DNA of 25,999 nt from Bordetella parapertussis (lineage in GTDB: Bacteria; Pseudomonadota; Gammaproteobacteria; Burkholderiales; Burkholderiaceae_C): the NCBI GenBank assembly GCA_945900695.1, contig CAMDJU010000008.1:1-25999 (forward strand). The letters run 5' to 3'. The notes under the pieces were generated by a model that ran no database searches, was not told where the DNA came from, and saw nothing but the letters and a program-made list of their open reading frames with translations. Within the stretch, counting starts at the first letter, position 1. Each line of letters begins with the position of its first letter. A program made the position numbers and the translations under genes. Positions 1 to 7,841 of this stretch are shown here, in pieces.

Positions 1-695
1 CCTAGATTTTTCAAAAACTCAGCCAATGGCAATTGGGCTTCACCGGGGTAAAACCGCATTGATTTGGCCTCTGTCGAGGCATCCACACCGTCTGGTTTGA
101 CCCCTGGGGCATCACAGACCTGGGCGAAACAAATGTCTTCTTTGGCCAAACCAGCCACCTCAGAGATCGAGCCGCCGCCACGGACCAAATGCAAGGGATC
201 CAGCATCAAGCCCAAGTGGGGGGAATTGACTCGGCGCAACAATGCCAAGGCTTGATCGAGACGTGAGCAAGCACTGTAAGAGACCACCTCAAAGGCAATG
301 CGCATTCCAGCTTGCCCCATCACCTCAGCATAACGCCCTAAAAAGTCGCCCAACCTCGATTCATCAGGGTCATAAGCACAAGCCACGATGTAATTGGCAC
401 CCAGTTTGTGGCTGATCTCAATGACTGGCAGCAAATCGCTCAGCTGTGTGTCGGGGTAGAGGTGATAACTTGAAACATTGGACAAGCGCAGGCCGCCATC
501 TTGGAGGGCTTGTTGAAGTGCGAGAACTTGTTGACGTTGCCCAATCACAGGATATGGCCAATCGTCCTCAGGCTTTCGAGCCGTCAGCCTTACGCCCAAG
601 GACTTGAAGTCAGCTTGCGCAGCAACTTGGATCAGCTCCAAAGGCCCCACATCTGCAATGCTGAGGTAGCCCAAAGTCATGTCGAATGGTTTCAT
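1..695 (-). CDS. Sugar phosphate isomerase/epimerase-like TIM-barrel protein (3' end cut by window edge)
   Basis: Reading the minus strand from the ATG at 695 gives 231 codons without a stop, running off the left edge, so the C-terminus is missing. The N-terminus starts MKPFDMTLGYLSIADVG and continues with features of the xylose isomerase-like TIM-barrel family (sugar phosphate isomerase/epimerase, AP endonuclease 2 fold): an acidic strand FEVVSYS near residue 138, LDPLHLVRGGG near residue 166 with the Asp and His usual for metal binding, and QVCDAP near residue 190. Such proteins isomerise or epimerise sugars, hydroxyacids or cyclitols, or act as dehydratases (as in 3-dehydroshikimate dehydratase). 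The substrate here is unknown. There is no signal peptide, so it is likely cytosolic. It is divergent from the aldo/keto reductase at 836, with a 140-base shared upstream region. Confidence is high for the fold and low for the reaction. Confidence 0.85.
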   Translation of the reverse strand, partial: MKPFDMTLGYLSIADVGPLELIQVAAQADFKSLGVRLTARKPEDDWPYPVIGQRQQVLALQQALQDGGLRLSNVSSYHLYPDTQLSDLLPVIEISHKLGANYIVACAYDPDESRLGDFLGRYAEVMGQAGMRIAFEVVSYSACSRLDQALALLRRVNSPHLGLMLDPLHLVRGGGSISEVAGLAKEDICFAQVCDAPGVKPDGVDASTEAKSMRFYPGEAQLPLAEFLKNL

Positions 696-835
696 GGTGA
701 ACTGTTTTCTTTCGAATCAAATGCCTGAGCCTGAGTGGCTGTGTGCCTCAATGTAATGGGTTTAACATGAATGTCTGTCAGGAATTACCCAAAGCCGTGG
801 TCGCACCAGTGACCCCATTGAAAAGAAAGAACACC

Positions 836-1786
836 ATGAACATGCGCCGCCTTGGACATACCAATTTGATGACTTTCCCTTTGATTTTTGGCGGAAATGT
901 TTTGGGTTGGACTTTGGATACCCCAAGCTCATTTGCGGTTCTGGATGCCTTTGTTGGGGCGGGCGGAAACATGGTTGACACGGCAGATGTCTATTCGCGC
1001 TGGGTCGAGGGCAACCAAGGTGGTGAATCGGAAACCATTTTGGGGCAATGGATGAAGTTGCGTGGCAATCGCGCCCAACTGTTGATTGCCACCAAAGTTG
1101 GCATGGACATGGGCGAAGGCGGCAAGGGTTTGAGTCCCAGTCACATTGAACGCTCCATCGATGCATCTTTAAAAAGACTCCAAACTGATTACATTGATTT
1201 GTATCAATCCCATTTGACAGATCCCTTGGTGGCCCCAGAAGAAACCATGGCCTGCTATGGCCGCTTGATTGAAAAGGGAAAAGTGCGCTGCATCGGCGCG
1301 TCCAACCATGATGTCAGCGCATTGAATGCCGCCCTGCGATTGAGCCAACAAATGGGCATTCCCAGCTACGCCACGCTTCAACCCCACTACAACCTTTGCG
1401 AGAGAGAGATTTTTGAACCAGAACTGGCGCCCTATTGCATCCAGCATGGATTGGGGGTGATTCCCTTTTATGCCTTGGCCAGTGGATTTTTAACGGGCAA
1501 GTACCGCAGCGCAGAAGCGGCGATGCAAAGCACCCGTTCACGCACCAATTCAAAATATGCCAACCCCAAGGGCTGGGGAATTTTGAGCGCTTTGGATGCG
1601 GTGGCCCAAGCGCATGACACCAAGCCGGCCACCGTCGCCTTGGCCTGGCTGTTGGCCCAAGCAGCTGTCACAGCGCCGATTGTCAGTGCCACGTCACAGC
1701 AGCAAGTCCAAGAATTGGTTCAGGCCGTTGACTTAATTCTGACACCTGAGGACTTGGCACAACTCAACTTGGCCAGCAGTTATTGA
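836..1786 (+). CDS. Aldo/keto reductase
   Basis: A 316-residue protein of the NAD(P)H-dependent aldo/keto reductase superfamily, a cytosolic TIM barrel that interconverts aldehydes or ketones and alcohols. From the chosen start the classic tetrad is visible: Asp48 and Tyr53 in DTADVY, Lys87 in ATKVG, and His126 in LYQSH. The family phrases GKVRCIGASNHD and ALASGFLTGKYRS follow, and a cofactor-binding C-terminus (VSATSQQQVQELV) ends it. The open frame reaches back to 743, but that extension has no family character, whereas the ATG at 836 gives the usual MRRLG N-terminus and has a purine-rich AAAGAA stretch upstream. The length is normal for this family. It sits alone on the plus strand, converging on the decarboxylase-like gene with a terminator between them. 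The substrate is not predictable. Confidence 0.93.
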   Translation: MNMRRLGHTNLMTFPLIFGGNVLGWTLDTPSSFAVLDAFVGAGGNMVDTADVYSRWVEGNQGGESETILGQWMKLRGNRAQLLIATKVGMDMGEGGKGLSPSHIERSIDASLKRLQTDYIDLYQSHLTDPLVAPEETMACYGRLIEKGKVRCIGASNHDVSALNAALRLSQQMGIPSYATLQPHYNLCEREIFEPELAPYCIQHGLGVIPFYALASGFLTGKYRSAEAAMQSTRSRTNSKYANPKGWGILSALDAVAQAHDTKPATVALAWLLAQAAVTAPIVSATSQQQVQELVQAVDLILTPEDLAQLNLASSY

Positions 1787-1832
1787 GCCTGTTATTGCCA
1801 GGCCGTCACCCCAAAGTTTGCCCAACCCATTG

Positions 1833-1866
1833 AAAACCAAACCTGATCGAAACCAGGCTTGGTTTT
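1833..1866. terminator. Bidirectional rho-independent terminator
   Basis: An inverted repeat in the 135-base gap between two convergent genes. The arms AAAACCAA (1833-1840) and TTGGTTTT (1859-1866) pair perfectly. After one A-C mismatch, the inner CCTG and CAGG add 4 pairs around an 8-base loop. The A-run and T-run flanks work as a U-tract in both directions. It would end transcripts from the aldo/keto reductase and from the decarboxylase-like gene. Confidence 0.75.
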
Positions 1867-1921
1867 GAATTCATCGCCATTGGCCAACACCTACCAATGG
1901 GTGTGCCTCAATGGTGAAAGT

Positions 1922-2914
1922 TTAGATTTTGAACGCGTCAAAAGTCTCTGGTGCAAACAACTCTTCGGGCTTGAGCAAGCGCTGTGATAAACCTTGCTGA
2001 TGGTGATAACGCAAGAATGTTTCCAACACGTGTCGATTGCTTTGAAAGCCATATGCCCACCAATCGGGACCCAATTCTTTTTCAACCTGCTCCACATGGG
2101 CAGGCAACCAAGGCAACATGGTCTTGAGCGCGGCCACCTCTCGCAATGATTGATAGGTGATTTTTTGTGACATGACAAATGCCTTGAACAAAGACTGGGC
2201 CATCCAACGGTTTTGTTCATAAACCTCCCTGCGAATCACGATGGTGTGCATGATGGGAAGGATTTTTGTTTTTCTGTAGTAATCCAACTCCACCTCTGGG
2301 TAGTCCTCGAACAATCGTTTGACTTTATGGGGCTGGCTATAAAAAGTAGATGGTGCGCGTGCAGAGTGCATGGCATCGATGTCCCCATTGGCAATCATCG
2401 CTGATAGGGTCTGGGTCGGCCCAATGGGCGATATTTTGACCGCAGTTGGCAATTGCAATTTGATCTTTTCGTCACGACCTGCCGTTTCTGCGCCCCCCGT
2501 CAAATACTGAACACTGGTGTGCGGGACCTGGTAATGCTCTTCCAAAATGCCACGGATCCAAACAGGCGCAGTCATTTGATACTCAGGCGTTCCAATTTTT
2601 TTACCGACCAAATCAGAGGGTTTTTGAATCCCGCTGTCGGCATGGACATAAATAGAGTTATGACGGAACATGCGCGAGGGGAAAACCGGGATGGCAATGA
2701 AATCGGGGTCGTCCTTCATCAAGGAGACGCAGTATGAAGACAAGGACATTTCAGCGCACTCAAACTCTTTGTTGCGCAGCATGCGAAAGAAAGTTTCTTC
2801 GACGGGTAAAGACAAGTAGTTGATGTCCAATCCATCGGCCACCACAGTGCCATTGGCCAAGGCCGAGGTTCTGTCGTAATCCCAGCAAGCCAAGGTGATG
2901 CGCAATTTACCCAT
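1922..2914 (-). CDS. 4,5-dihydroxyphthalate decarboxylase-like protein (PBP2 fold)
   Basis: A 330-residue protein resembling the 4,5-dihydroxyphthalate decarboxylase family (Pht5 type). These cytosolic enzymes use the periplasmic-binding-protein type 2 fold and remove CO2 from 4,5-dihydroxyphthalate to give protocatechuate. Family-like features are the start KLRITLACWDYDRT, the segment ECAEMSLSSY near residue 53, IPVFPSRMFRH near residue 74, DLVGKKIGTPEY near residue 102, and DAMHSARAPS near residue 180. There is no signal peptide or lipobox, which argues against a transport receptor. GGAG lies 7 bases before the ATG at 2914, supporting that start. Length matches the family. It is transcribed alone, and a perfect 22-base inverted repeat lies 36 bases upstream of its start. 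The family assignment is good. The exact substrate is uncertain, since relatives act in other aromatic acid clusters and some are annotated only as substrate-binding proteins. Confidence 0.82.
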   Translation of the reverse strand: MGKLRITLACWDYDRTSALANGTVVADGLDINYLSLPVEETFFRMLRNKEFECAEMSLSSYCVSLMKDDPDFIAIPVFPSRMFRHNSIYVHADSGIQKPSDLVGKKIGTPEYQMTAPVWIRGILEEHYQVPHTSVQYLTGGAETAGRDEKIKLQLPTAVKISPIGPTQTLSAMIANGDIDAMHSARAPSTFYSQPHKVKRLFEDYPEVELDYYRKTKILPIMHTIVIRREVYEQNRWMAQSLFKAFVMSQKITYQSLREVAALKTMLPWLPAHVEQVEKELGPDWWAYGFQSNRHVLETFLRYHHQQGLSQRLLKPEELFAPETFDAFKI

Positions 2915-2949
2915 GTGTGTTCTCCGTCTTTAACATTTGAAATGTGTTG

Positions 2950-2971
2950 ACCACGCCATTCATGGCGTGGT
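2950..2971. promoter_or_regulatory. 22-bp perfect inverted repeat, candidate operator
   Basis: Arms ACCACGCCAT (2950-2959) and ATGGCGTGGT (2962-2971) are exact reverse complements around a TC centre. The repeat lies 36 bases upstream of the decarboxylase-like start, in the divergent interval shared with the flavoprotein at 3285. Its symmetry and the 2-base centre suit a dimeric regulator better than an RNA hairpin. No regulator gene lies beside it. Confidence 0.5.
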
Positions 2972-3284
2972 GTGCTCAGCTCGGTTTTTTGTAAGCCTGC
3001 AAAGCGTGATGATAGTGTTTCATCAGCGTCGCTTCTTTTGACGGATGCAAAGCAGAGCCTGAGGCCATGGGTTCCATGTCGCTTCAGCTACATCCTCCAG
3101 GTCAACAACACAGATACATATCCTTTTGATGTGTCAAAAAGTGAACACTTGGATCGAGAAAACCATTTCACTGCCAAACAAGAATTCCGCCCCAAAGGGG
3201 CGATACCGATTGACGCGGGGCGCAACTTCTGAGAAAAACACTGGCTTGCAGAGTTCACATCTGCACAGTTTCACCAAGGACAGC
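2972..3284. other. Divergent intergenic region
   Basis: With the inverted repeat at 2950-2971 this makes a gap of about 370 bases between the decarboxylase-like gene and the flavoprotein. I see no convincing gene. A frame open from 3126 is only an in-frame extension of the flavoprotein. A smaller inverted repeat, TTTTGA-TGTG-TCAAAA, lies at 3124-3139. No clear -35/-10 pair was recognised. Confidence 0.5.
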
Positions 3285-4703
3285 ATGGAAACACAAAAAT
3301 ATGACCTCATCATCATGGGCGGCGGTTTGGCAGGCCTGAGTGCCGGCGTGAGGGCTTGCGAACTGGGTTTATCTGTGGCCTTGGTCGAAAAAGGTGAAAC
3401 CGACCAATACCCATGCAACTCACGCTTTTCTGGCGGCGTATTGCACTTGGCCTTTCAAAACATCAAAGACCCTGCTGATGAATTGGCTCGCGCCATTGGG
3501 GAGGCCACTGGTCACTATGCCGACGCTGAATTGGTCACTGCGCTTTCGAGCCAATCTGACAGGTGTGCGACTTGGTTGCAACAACAAGGTGCGCGCTTTA
3601 TCCGGGCCGGTCAGGTGGTTTGGCAGCAATGGGTCATGGCGCCACCCCGACCGATTTCACCAGGACTGGATTGGAAAGGTCGAGGACCCGATGTCACGCT
3701 CAGGGTATTGATGGAGAACTTTAGAAAAAAAGGCGGCCAAACTTTTCTCGGTTGGCAAGTCACTGATTTTGTGACCGAGGGTGAGCGCTGCTTGGGCTTC
3801 AAGGCCACGCGCGAAGGCCAGCAAAGACTGTTTGAGAGCTCGGCCACATTGGTGGCTGATGGTGGCTTTCAAGCGAACTTGGACTTGCTCAAAGCGCATA
3901 TCGCTCCACAACCACATCAGGTGCTTCAGCGTGGTGCGGGCAATGCCATGGGGGATGGCATCCGTTTGGCCCAAGGCATGGGCGCAGCCACATCCAGCAT
4001 GGATGCTTTCTACGGGCACGTGCTGTGCCAAGAAGCATTTTCCAATGACAAACTTTGGCCCTACCCACAGTTGGACGAATTGGCAACCTCTGGCGTGGTG
4101 GTCGATCAGCAGGCACAGCGGGTCATTGATGAAGGCCAGGGTGGTGTTTACATCGCCAATCAGTTGGCACACCGCGCCAACCCCTTGGATTGCCACGTCA
4201 TTTTTGATCAGGCGATCTGGGATGGGCCAGGCAAGACATCCCGCATCCCTGCCAATCCTTTATTGCTCAGTGCAGGCGCCACCATTTTGAAAGGCAATAC
4301 CTTGGTCGAGCTGGCCCAACAAATGGGATTGCCAGCACAAGCGCTGACAGAAACCATCGACAAATACAACCAAGCCGTCCAAGAACAAAAAACATCTGCA
4401 CTGCAGCCACCGCGAAGCCACCATAAGCTCACCCCTTTGCCGGTGGTGAAAGCACCTTTTTATGCTTTGCCCTTGTGCGCAGGCATCACCTACACCACGG
4501 GCGGCTTGCTGATCGATGCGCATGCACGCGTCTTGCATCAAAACAAATCACCTATTGAGGGCTTGTATGCCGCAGGGTCCTCCGTCGGTGGCATAGAAGG
4601 GGGCCCCAAAGCCAGCTATGTGGGCGGCCTCATGAAGGCTTTGGTGCTTGGTATTTTGGCCGCTGAAGATGTTGCGAAAGTCAAGTCAGCCCAGCCCGCA
4701 TGA
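3285..4703 (+). CDS. FAD-dependent dehydrogenase, fumarate reductase/tricarballylate dehydrogenase-like (flavoprotein 1)
   Basis: A 472-residue flavoprotein. The N-terminal dinucleotide-binding motif MGGGLAG (glycines at 12-14 and 17) is followed about 20 residues later by an acidic strand end (LVEKGE). The C-terminal FAD segment GLYAAGSSVGGIEGG closes the domain. TTGGLLID and QRVIDEG are recognisable versions of conserved parts of the fumarate reductase/succinate dehydrogenase flavoprotein superfamily, which includes tricarballylate and 3-ketosteroid dehydrogenases. It probably desaturates or reduces a carbon-carbon double bond of an organic acid. The frame extends back to 3126, but the ATG at 3285 is preferred: AAGGA lies 4 bases upstream and the FAD motif then starts at the usual distance. 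It lacks a signal peptide. TctC receptor 1 follows after 38 bases, probably in the same transcript. It is clearly more distant from flavoproteins 2 and 3 than those are from each other. Confidence 0.88.
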   Translation: METQKYDLIIMGGGLAGLSAGVRACELGLSVALVEKGETDQYPCNSRFSGGVLHLAFQNIKDPADELARAIGEATGHYADAELVTALSSQSDRCATWLQQQGARFIRAGQVVWQQWVMAPPRPISPGLDWKGRGPDVTLRVLMENFRKKGGQTFLGWQVTDFVTEGERCLGFKATREGQQRLFESSATLVADGGFQANLDLLKAHIAPQPHQVLQRGAGNAMGDGIRLAQGMGAATSSMDAFYGHVLCQEAFSNDKLWPYPQLDELATSGVVVDQQAQRVIDEGQGGVYIANQLAHRANPLDCHVIFDQAIWDGPGKTSRIPANPLLLSAGATILKGNTLVELAQQMGLPAQALTETIDKYNQAVQEQKTSALQPPRSHHKLTPLPVVKAPFYALPLCAGITYTTGGLLIDAHARVLHQNKSPIEGLYAAGSSVGGIEGGPKASYVGGLMKALVLGILAAEDVAKVKSAQPA

Positions 4704-4741
4704 AAGCTCACAACCCCTTATTTTTGATATGAGAAAGATCC

Positions 4742-5707
4742 ATGATGAATAAAAATTTTTGGTGTTTATTTTTTGCGTCGCTGGTGATGATTCCATTGTG
4801 CAACGCTCAAAATTACCCGACCAAACCGGTCCGAATCATTGTCCCCTTTGCCCCGGGTGGCAGTGCAGACGGCACCATCCGACCCATTGCCGAGAAATTG
4901 ACCGAACTCTTGGGACAGTCTTTTGTGGTGGAGAACCGACCTGGTGGCATTGCCACGATTGGCGGCTCGATTGTTGCCAAGGCAGAACCAGACGGGCACA
5001 CATTGCTGGTGATGCCAGGAACGCACGTTCTCACCCCAAAAATGATGACATCTGTGCCGTTTCACCCATTCAATGATTTCACACCCATTGCCAATATGGT
5101 GTTTGCACCCTACGTGATTGTCAGCGCAAGAAACCAGGGGTTCAACCATTTAAAGGACCTGGTTCAATTCGCCAGCGCAAATCCTGGCAAATTGTCGATT
5201 GGCAACTCGGATGTGGTGACGCGACTGGGCGCTGAAATGTTCAGCCAAGCGACCAATATTCAATTGGGCCATATCACCTACAAAGGCGGTGGACCTGTGG
5301 CCACCGATGTCTTGGGCGGTCACCTCCCCTTGGGCTTGGTCACGCCCGTGACCATCTTGGGTTTTTATAAAGACAGAAAGCTTGATGCACTGGCCGTGAC
5401 TTCGCCCAAGCGGGTCAGCAGTCTGCCCGATGTGCCCAGCGTGTCTGAGGCTTTGGGCATCAGTGGCTTTGATTCACAAACATGGTTTGCCTTGGCTGGA
5501 CCCGCAGGCATGCCCCGCCCAGTGGTTGAGCGTTTGAGCAAAGCCATTGCCCAGGCCTTGGCAACCCCTTCCATCAGGGACCGGTTGATTGCCATGGGCT
5601 TGGAGCCCGCAACCGACACCAGTCCAGAGGGCATGGCGCAATTGATGAAAACCTTTGCTCAGCGCAATTTGGCCCTGATTGATGTCGCCAAAATCAAGCC
5701 GGAATAA
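4742..5707 (+). CDS. TctC/Bug-family periplasmic solute receptor 1
   Basis: A 321-residue member of the Bug (TctC) family of periplasmic binding proteins, which capture carboxylates for tripartite tricarboxylate transporters. A hydrophobic signal peptide (residues 3-22) ends in PLCNA before QNYPTKPV. The family phrases KPVRIIVPFAPGGSADG, GQSFVVENRPGG, AEPDGHTLLVM, HITYKGGGPVATDVLGG and LPDVPSVSEA follow in order. Two ATGs (4742 and 4745) are possible, behind a weak GAGAAAG ribosome site. It is co-directional with flavoprotein 1, 38 bases apart. No TctA or TctB membrane gene lies nearby, so it may share a transporter encoded elsewhere or act as an orphan sensor. The ligand is unknown. Confidence 0.93.
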   Translation: MMNKNFWCLFFASLVMIPLCNAQNYPTKPVRIIVPFAPGGSADGTIRPIAEKLTELLGQSFVVENRPGGIATIGGSIVAKAEPDGHTLLVMPGTHVLTPKMMTSVPFHPFNDFTPIANMVFAPYVIVSARNQGFNHLKDLVQFASANPGKLSIGNSDVVTRLGAEMFSQATNIQLGHITYKGGGPVATDVLGGHLPLGLVTPVTILGFYKDRKLDALAVTSPKRVSSLPDVPSVSEALGISGFDSQTWFALAGPAGMPRPVVERLSKAIAQALATPSIRDRLIAMGLEPATDTSPEGMAQLMKTFAQRNLALIDVAKIKPE

Positions 5708-5718
5708 GCGCTGAATTT

Positions 5719-5757
5719 AAAAATGGGCAGCATCATTTACTTCAATCGTCCATTTTT
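5719..5757. terminator. Possible terminator between convergent genes
   Basis: AAAAATGG at 5719-5726 pairs with CCATTTTT at 5750-5757, with a rather long loop of about 23 bases. It lies between the TctC 1 stop (5707) and the stop of the small membrane protein (5760), where a bidirectional terminator would be expected. The AT-rich stem and long loop make this only moderately convincing. Confidence 0.4.
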
Positions 5758-5759
5758 GT

Positions 5760-5999
5760 TTAGCGCGGTACCAAGGTGTCAAAAATAATTTCCACCATCT
5801 CGACATAGCTGAGCAACAAGCCCCAAGCAAGTGCGCCCACGACGGCGCCCAAAATCACGCAGGGCCAAAATTGAAGGGCCCATGCACCACCAGCGCCCAA
5901 AGCGAATAAACCCAGGCCAATCACAGCGGCCCCTGTTTTTCCGTGACGCCGAATCAAGCCCAGCACCGGGTAATGGGGCATGCCGTCTGAATTTGTCAT
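5760..5999 (-). CDS. Small membrane protein, two predicted transmembrane helices
   Basis: A 79-residue protein of unknown function. After a polar N-terminus (MTNSDGMPHYPVLGLIRRHGK) there are two hydrophobic stretches, about residues 21-40 (rich in Gly, Ala, Leu) and 42-62, with a short acidic tail (EMVEIIFDTLVPR). The open frame extends to 6059, but the ATG at 5999 has AAGGAA upstream at good spacing and is preferred. It is the last co-directional gene of operon B, 115 bases after the CoA-transferase stop, and may or may not share its transcript. An inverted repeat (AGCCATT/AATGGCT, 6054-6077) lies in that gap. I do not recognise a family. Size and layout recall small helper subunits of membrane complexes, but TctB is larger with more helices, so I do not assign it there. 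Confidence 0.6.
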   Translation of the reverse strand: MTNSDGMPHYPVLGLIRRHGKTGAAVIGLGLFALGAGGAWALQFWPCVILGAVVGALAWGLLLSYVEMVEIIFDTLVPR

Positions 6000-6114
6000 G
6001 AAATTCCTTCGAAAGTGTGTATTGATTTTTGCACAGTGAATTCCAATTGAGCGAGCCATTCCATCAAAAAAATGGCTTGATTGAACCTGCCGGACTCAAG
6101 CACGAAGTGCAGCT

Positions 6115-7308
6115 TCAAATCACTTTTCTTTCTTCAAGGCCTGCCAAATCTTGGGCGCTGAAGCCCAATTTCAGATATACCTCTTCGTTGTGCTGGCCCA
6201 ATGCCGTTTGGCTTGACACCACAGCAGCGGGCGTTCGGGTGAGCTTGATCGGTTGTGCAACCACCCGAATAGGGCCTTTTTGCGCATGATCAACAACCAC
6301 TGCTGCCCCCAAATGCGCCACTTGGGGATCGGCAAAAACTTGTTGCATGTCATAAATGGGCCCACAGGGCACACCCGCATCATTCAAACACGTGACCCAA
6401 TGCTGAGTCGTTTTCATGGCGAACGACAAGTTCAATTGCGCATTGATATAGGGACGATCTGCCAATCGCCCCGGGTTGGTCTGGTAGCGCGGTTCGTCCC
6501 GCAAATCCAATCGCTCAATCACGGTACACAGGCTTCGAAATTGGGTGGTACCGGATGCGCCGATGTTGAAAAACCCATCAGCAGATTGAAAGGTTCCCAT
6601 GGGTGTGGCAAACGGATGGTCATTGCCCGCTTGACCAGGAACGGCGCCATCGATCAAATACCTGGCAGCTTGGAAATCGCACATGGCAATCATGGATTGA
6701 AGCAAGTTGGTCTGCACCCATTGGCCACGCCCTGACTGCTCTCGCTCCAACAATGCCACCAAAACACCCATGGCAGCGTAATTGCCAGCGCTTGAATCGG
6801 CCACAGCAATGCCAGCACGCACAGGCCCATCGCCGGGCATTCCCGTGACCGACATCATGCCGCCCATGCCTTGTGCAATTTGGTCAAATCCTGGCCTGTC
6901 CCGATAAGGTCCGTCCTCGCCAAAACCTGAAATGCTGGCCAATATGATGCGCGGGTTGATTTGGGCCAGGGTTTCGTAATCCAGTCCCAAGCGGAACTTC
7001 ACATCCGGACGGAAGTTTTCAACCACCACATCGGCAGTTGCGACCAATCGATGGAAAATCTCTCTGCCCTCAGGGGCCTTTAGATTCAGGGTGATCCCGC
7101 GCTTGTTTCGGTGCAAGTTCAGCATGTCGTAGGTTTCCCTGCCGCCCAGTGCGCCTTCATTGGGGTCGACCCCCGGCGGGGACTCAATGCGAATCACATC
7201 TGCACCAAAATCCGCCAAAACACGCACGCAGGTGGGGCCAGAGCGGATTCGCGTTAAGTCCAAAACCTGGAACCGTGCCAGGGCTGAACTGGCTTTGTCA
7301 GAGGCCAT
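6115..7308 (-). CDS. CaiB/BaiF-family (class III) CoA-transferase
   Basis: About 397 residues, typical for class III CoA-transferases, which move CoA between carboxylic acids and activate a substrate for beta-oxidation-like steps in the cytosol. Visible family features are FQVLDLTRIRSGPTCVRVLAD near residue 13, GADVIRIE, NKRGITLNLK near residue 68, VENFRP near residue 96, GFGEDGPYRDRPGFD near residue 128, and VADSSAGNYAAMGVLVALLE. The last holds the expected catalytic Asp at residue 171, close to Asp169 of formyl-CoA transferase. The frame can also start at TTG 7350; neither start has a clear ribosome site, and I prefer the ATG at 7308 because it gives the usual N-terminal length. It lies just downstream of the lipocalin-like gene, suggesting co-transcription. 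In operon B it could activate a carboxylate product of the oxidative enzymes; the acid is unknown. Confidence 0.92.
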   Translation of the reverse strand: MASDKASSALARFQVLDLTRIRSGPTCVRVLADFGADVIRIESPPGVDPNEGALGGRETYDMLNLHRNKRGITLNLKAPEGREIFHRLVATADVVVENFRPDVKFRLGLDYETLAQINPRIILASISGFGEDGPYRDRPGFDQIAQGMGGMMSVTGMPGDGPVRAGIAVADSSAGNYAAMGVLVALLEREQSGRGQWVQTNLLQSMIAMCDFQAARYLIDGAVPGQAGNDHPFATPMGTFQSADGFFNIGASGTTQFRSLCTVIERLDLRDEPRYQTNPGRLADRPYINAQLNLSFAMKTTQHWVTCLNDAGVPCGPIYDMQQVFADPQVAHLGAAVVVDHAQKGPIRVVAQPIKLTRTPAAVVSSQTALGQHNEEVYLKLGFSAQDLAGLEERKVI

Positions 7309-7356
7309 GGGGTCAGGTTGGTTGGGGCCAGCGACAACGGTGGCCGACAACAGTGA

Positions 7357-7740
7357 TCAGGGTGCCCAGACCTTGGTCCACAACAACTCTCTTTGCTGCA
7401 TCACATCACCATACATTCGCGCCGGTGGCCTGAGCATGATTTGCTGGCCAACCCTTTCGACTTGTCGTATTTCGTGGCCACCAATTCGGTGTGCATCAGA
7501 AGCAATGTCCACCAAGCAGTCCAGCACCTTGCCATCAAATTGGTAAACGCCACCATATGACATGTAATCGCGCTTATGGAGCACCGTGGCATCCCCGTTG
7601 CATAGGGACGCCAACATTCGATCATTGGAAAAAGCAATTTGCCCGATGGGATTGAGACCGTAGGGAGGCGGCATTTGCTTTCCGTTTGAATCCCATGCGC
7701 GTGCCTCATCGAGTCGCCAAATACCTTGCAGGTCATCCAT
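7357..7740 (-). CDS. Lipocalin-like domain protein
   Basis: A 127-residue single-domain protein. Its start, LQGIWRLDEARAWDSNGK followed by PPPYGLNPIGQIAFS, closely resembles the bacterial lipocalin-like domain found beside catabolic genes, a small beta-barrel that usually opens with a WRL strand and a GxNPxGxxxF phrase. No signal peptide is present, so it is probably cytosolic. AGGAGG lies about 8 bases before the ATG at 7740, the strongest ribosome site in this operon. It lies between flavoprotein 2 (101 bases upstream) and the CoA-transferase (immediately downstream). Members of this family lack an agreed function; a role in binding a hydrophobic substrate or intermediate is only a guess. 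Confidence 0.82.
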   Translation of the reverse strand: MDDLQGIWRLDEARAWDSNGKQMPPPYGLNPIGQIAFSNDRMLASLCNGDATVLHKRDYMSYGGVYQFDGKVLDCLVDIASDAHRIGGHEIRQVERVGQQIMLRPPARMYGDVMQQRELLWTKVWAP

Positions 7741-7841
7741 TTTTCTTTGCCTCCTGGTGTAGATGTTTTATGAAATCAATATAACAGACTGAAGCCAGTC
7801 GATCACACCCCAGAGCGATGGCAACATCCGCTCAAGCACAA

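Noticed and set aside
64..255. Open frame on the plus strand at the left edge
   Set aside because: It lies opposite a continuous minus-strand frame with clear TIM-barrel features and has no family character or ribosome site.
762..1166. 134-codon minus-strand frame inside the aldo/keto reductase
   Set aside because: Its translation is Cys/Trp/Arg/Pro-rich and low quality, as expected for an antisense shadow of a real gene.
1922..2914. Reading the PBP2-fold protein as an ABC or NMT1-type transport receptor
   Set aside because: It has no signal peptide or lipobox, and the segments fit the dihydroxyphthalate decarboxylase family better.
3657..4196. 179-codon minus-strand frame inside flavoprotein 1
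   Set aside because: Antisense to a well-supported flavoprotein; no motif seen.
6054..6077. Inverted repeat AGCCATT/AATGGCT downstream of the CoA-transferase
   Set aside because: The T-run is in the loop on the transcribed strand rather than after the stem, so it does not look like a usual terminator.
7787..7800. Short hairpin GACTG-AAGC-CAGTC between flavoprotein 2 and the lipocalin-like gene
   Set aside because: Only five pairs and no clear U-tract; not enough to claim a terminator splitting operon B.
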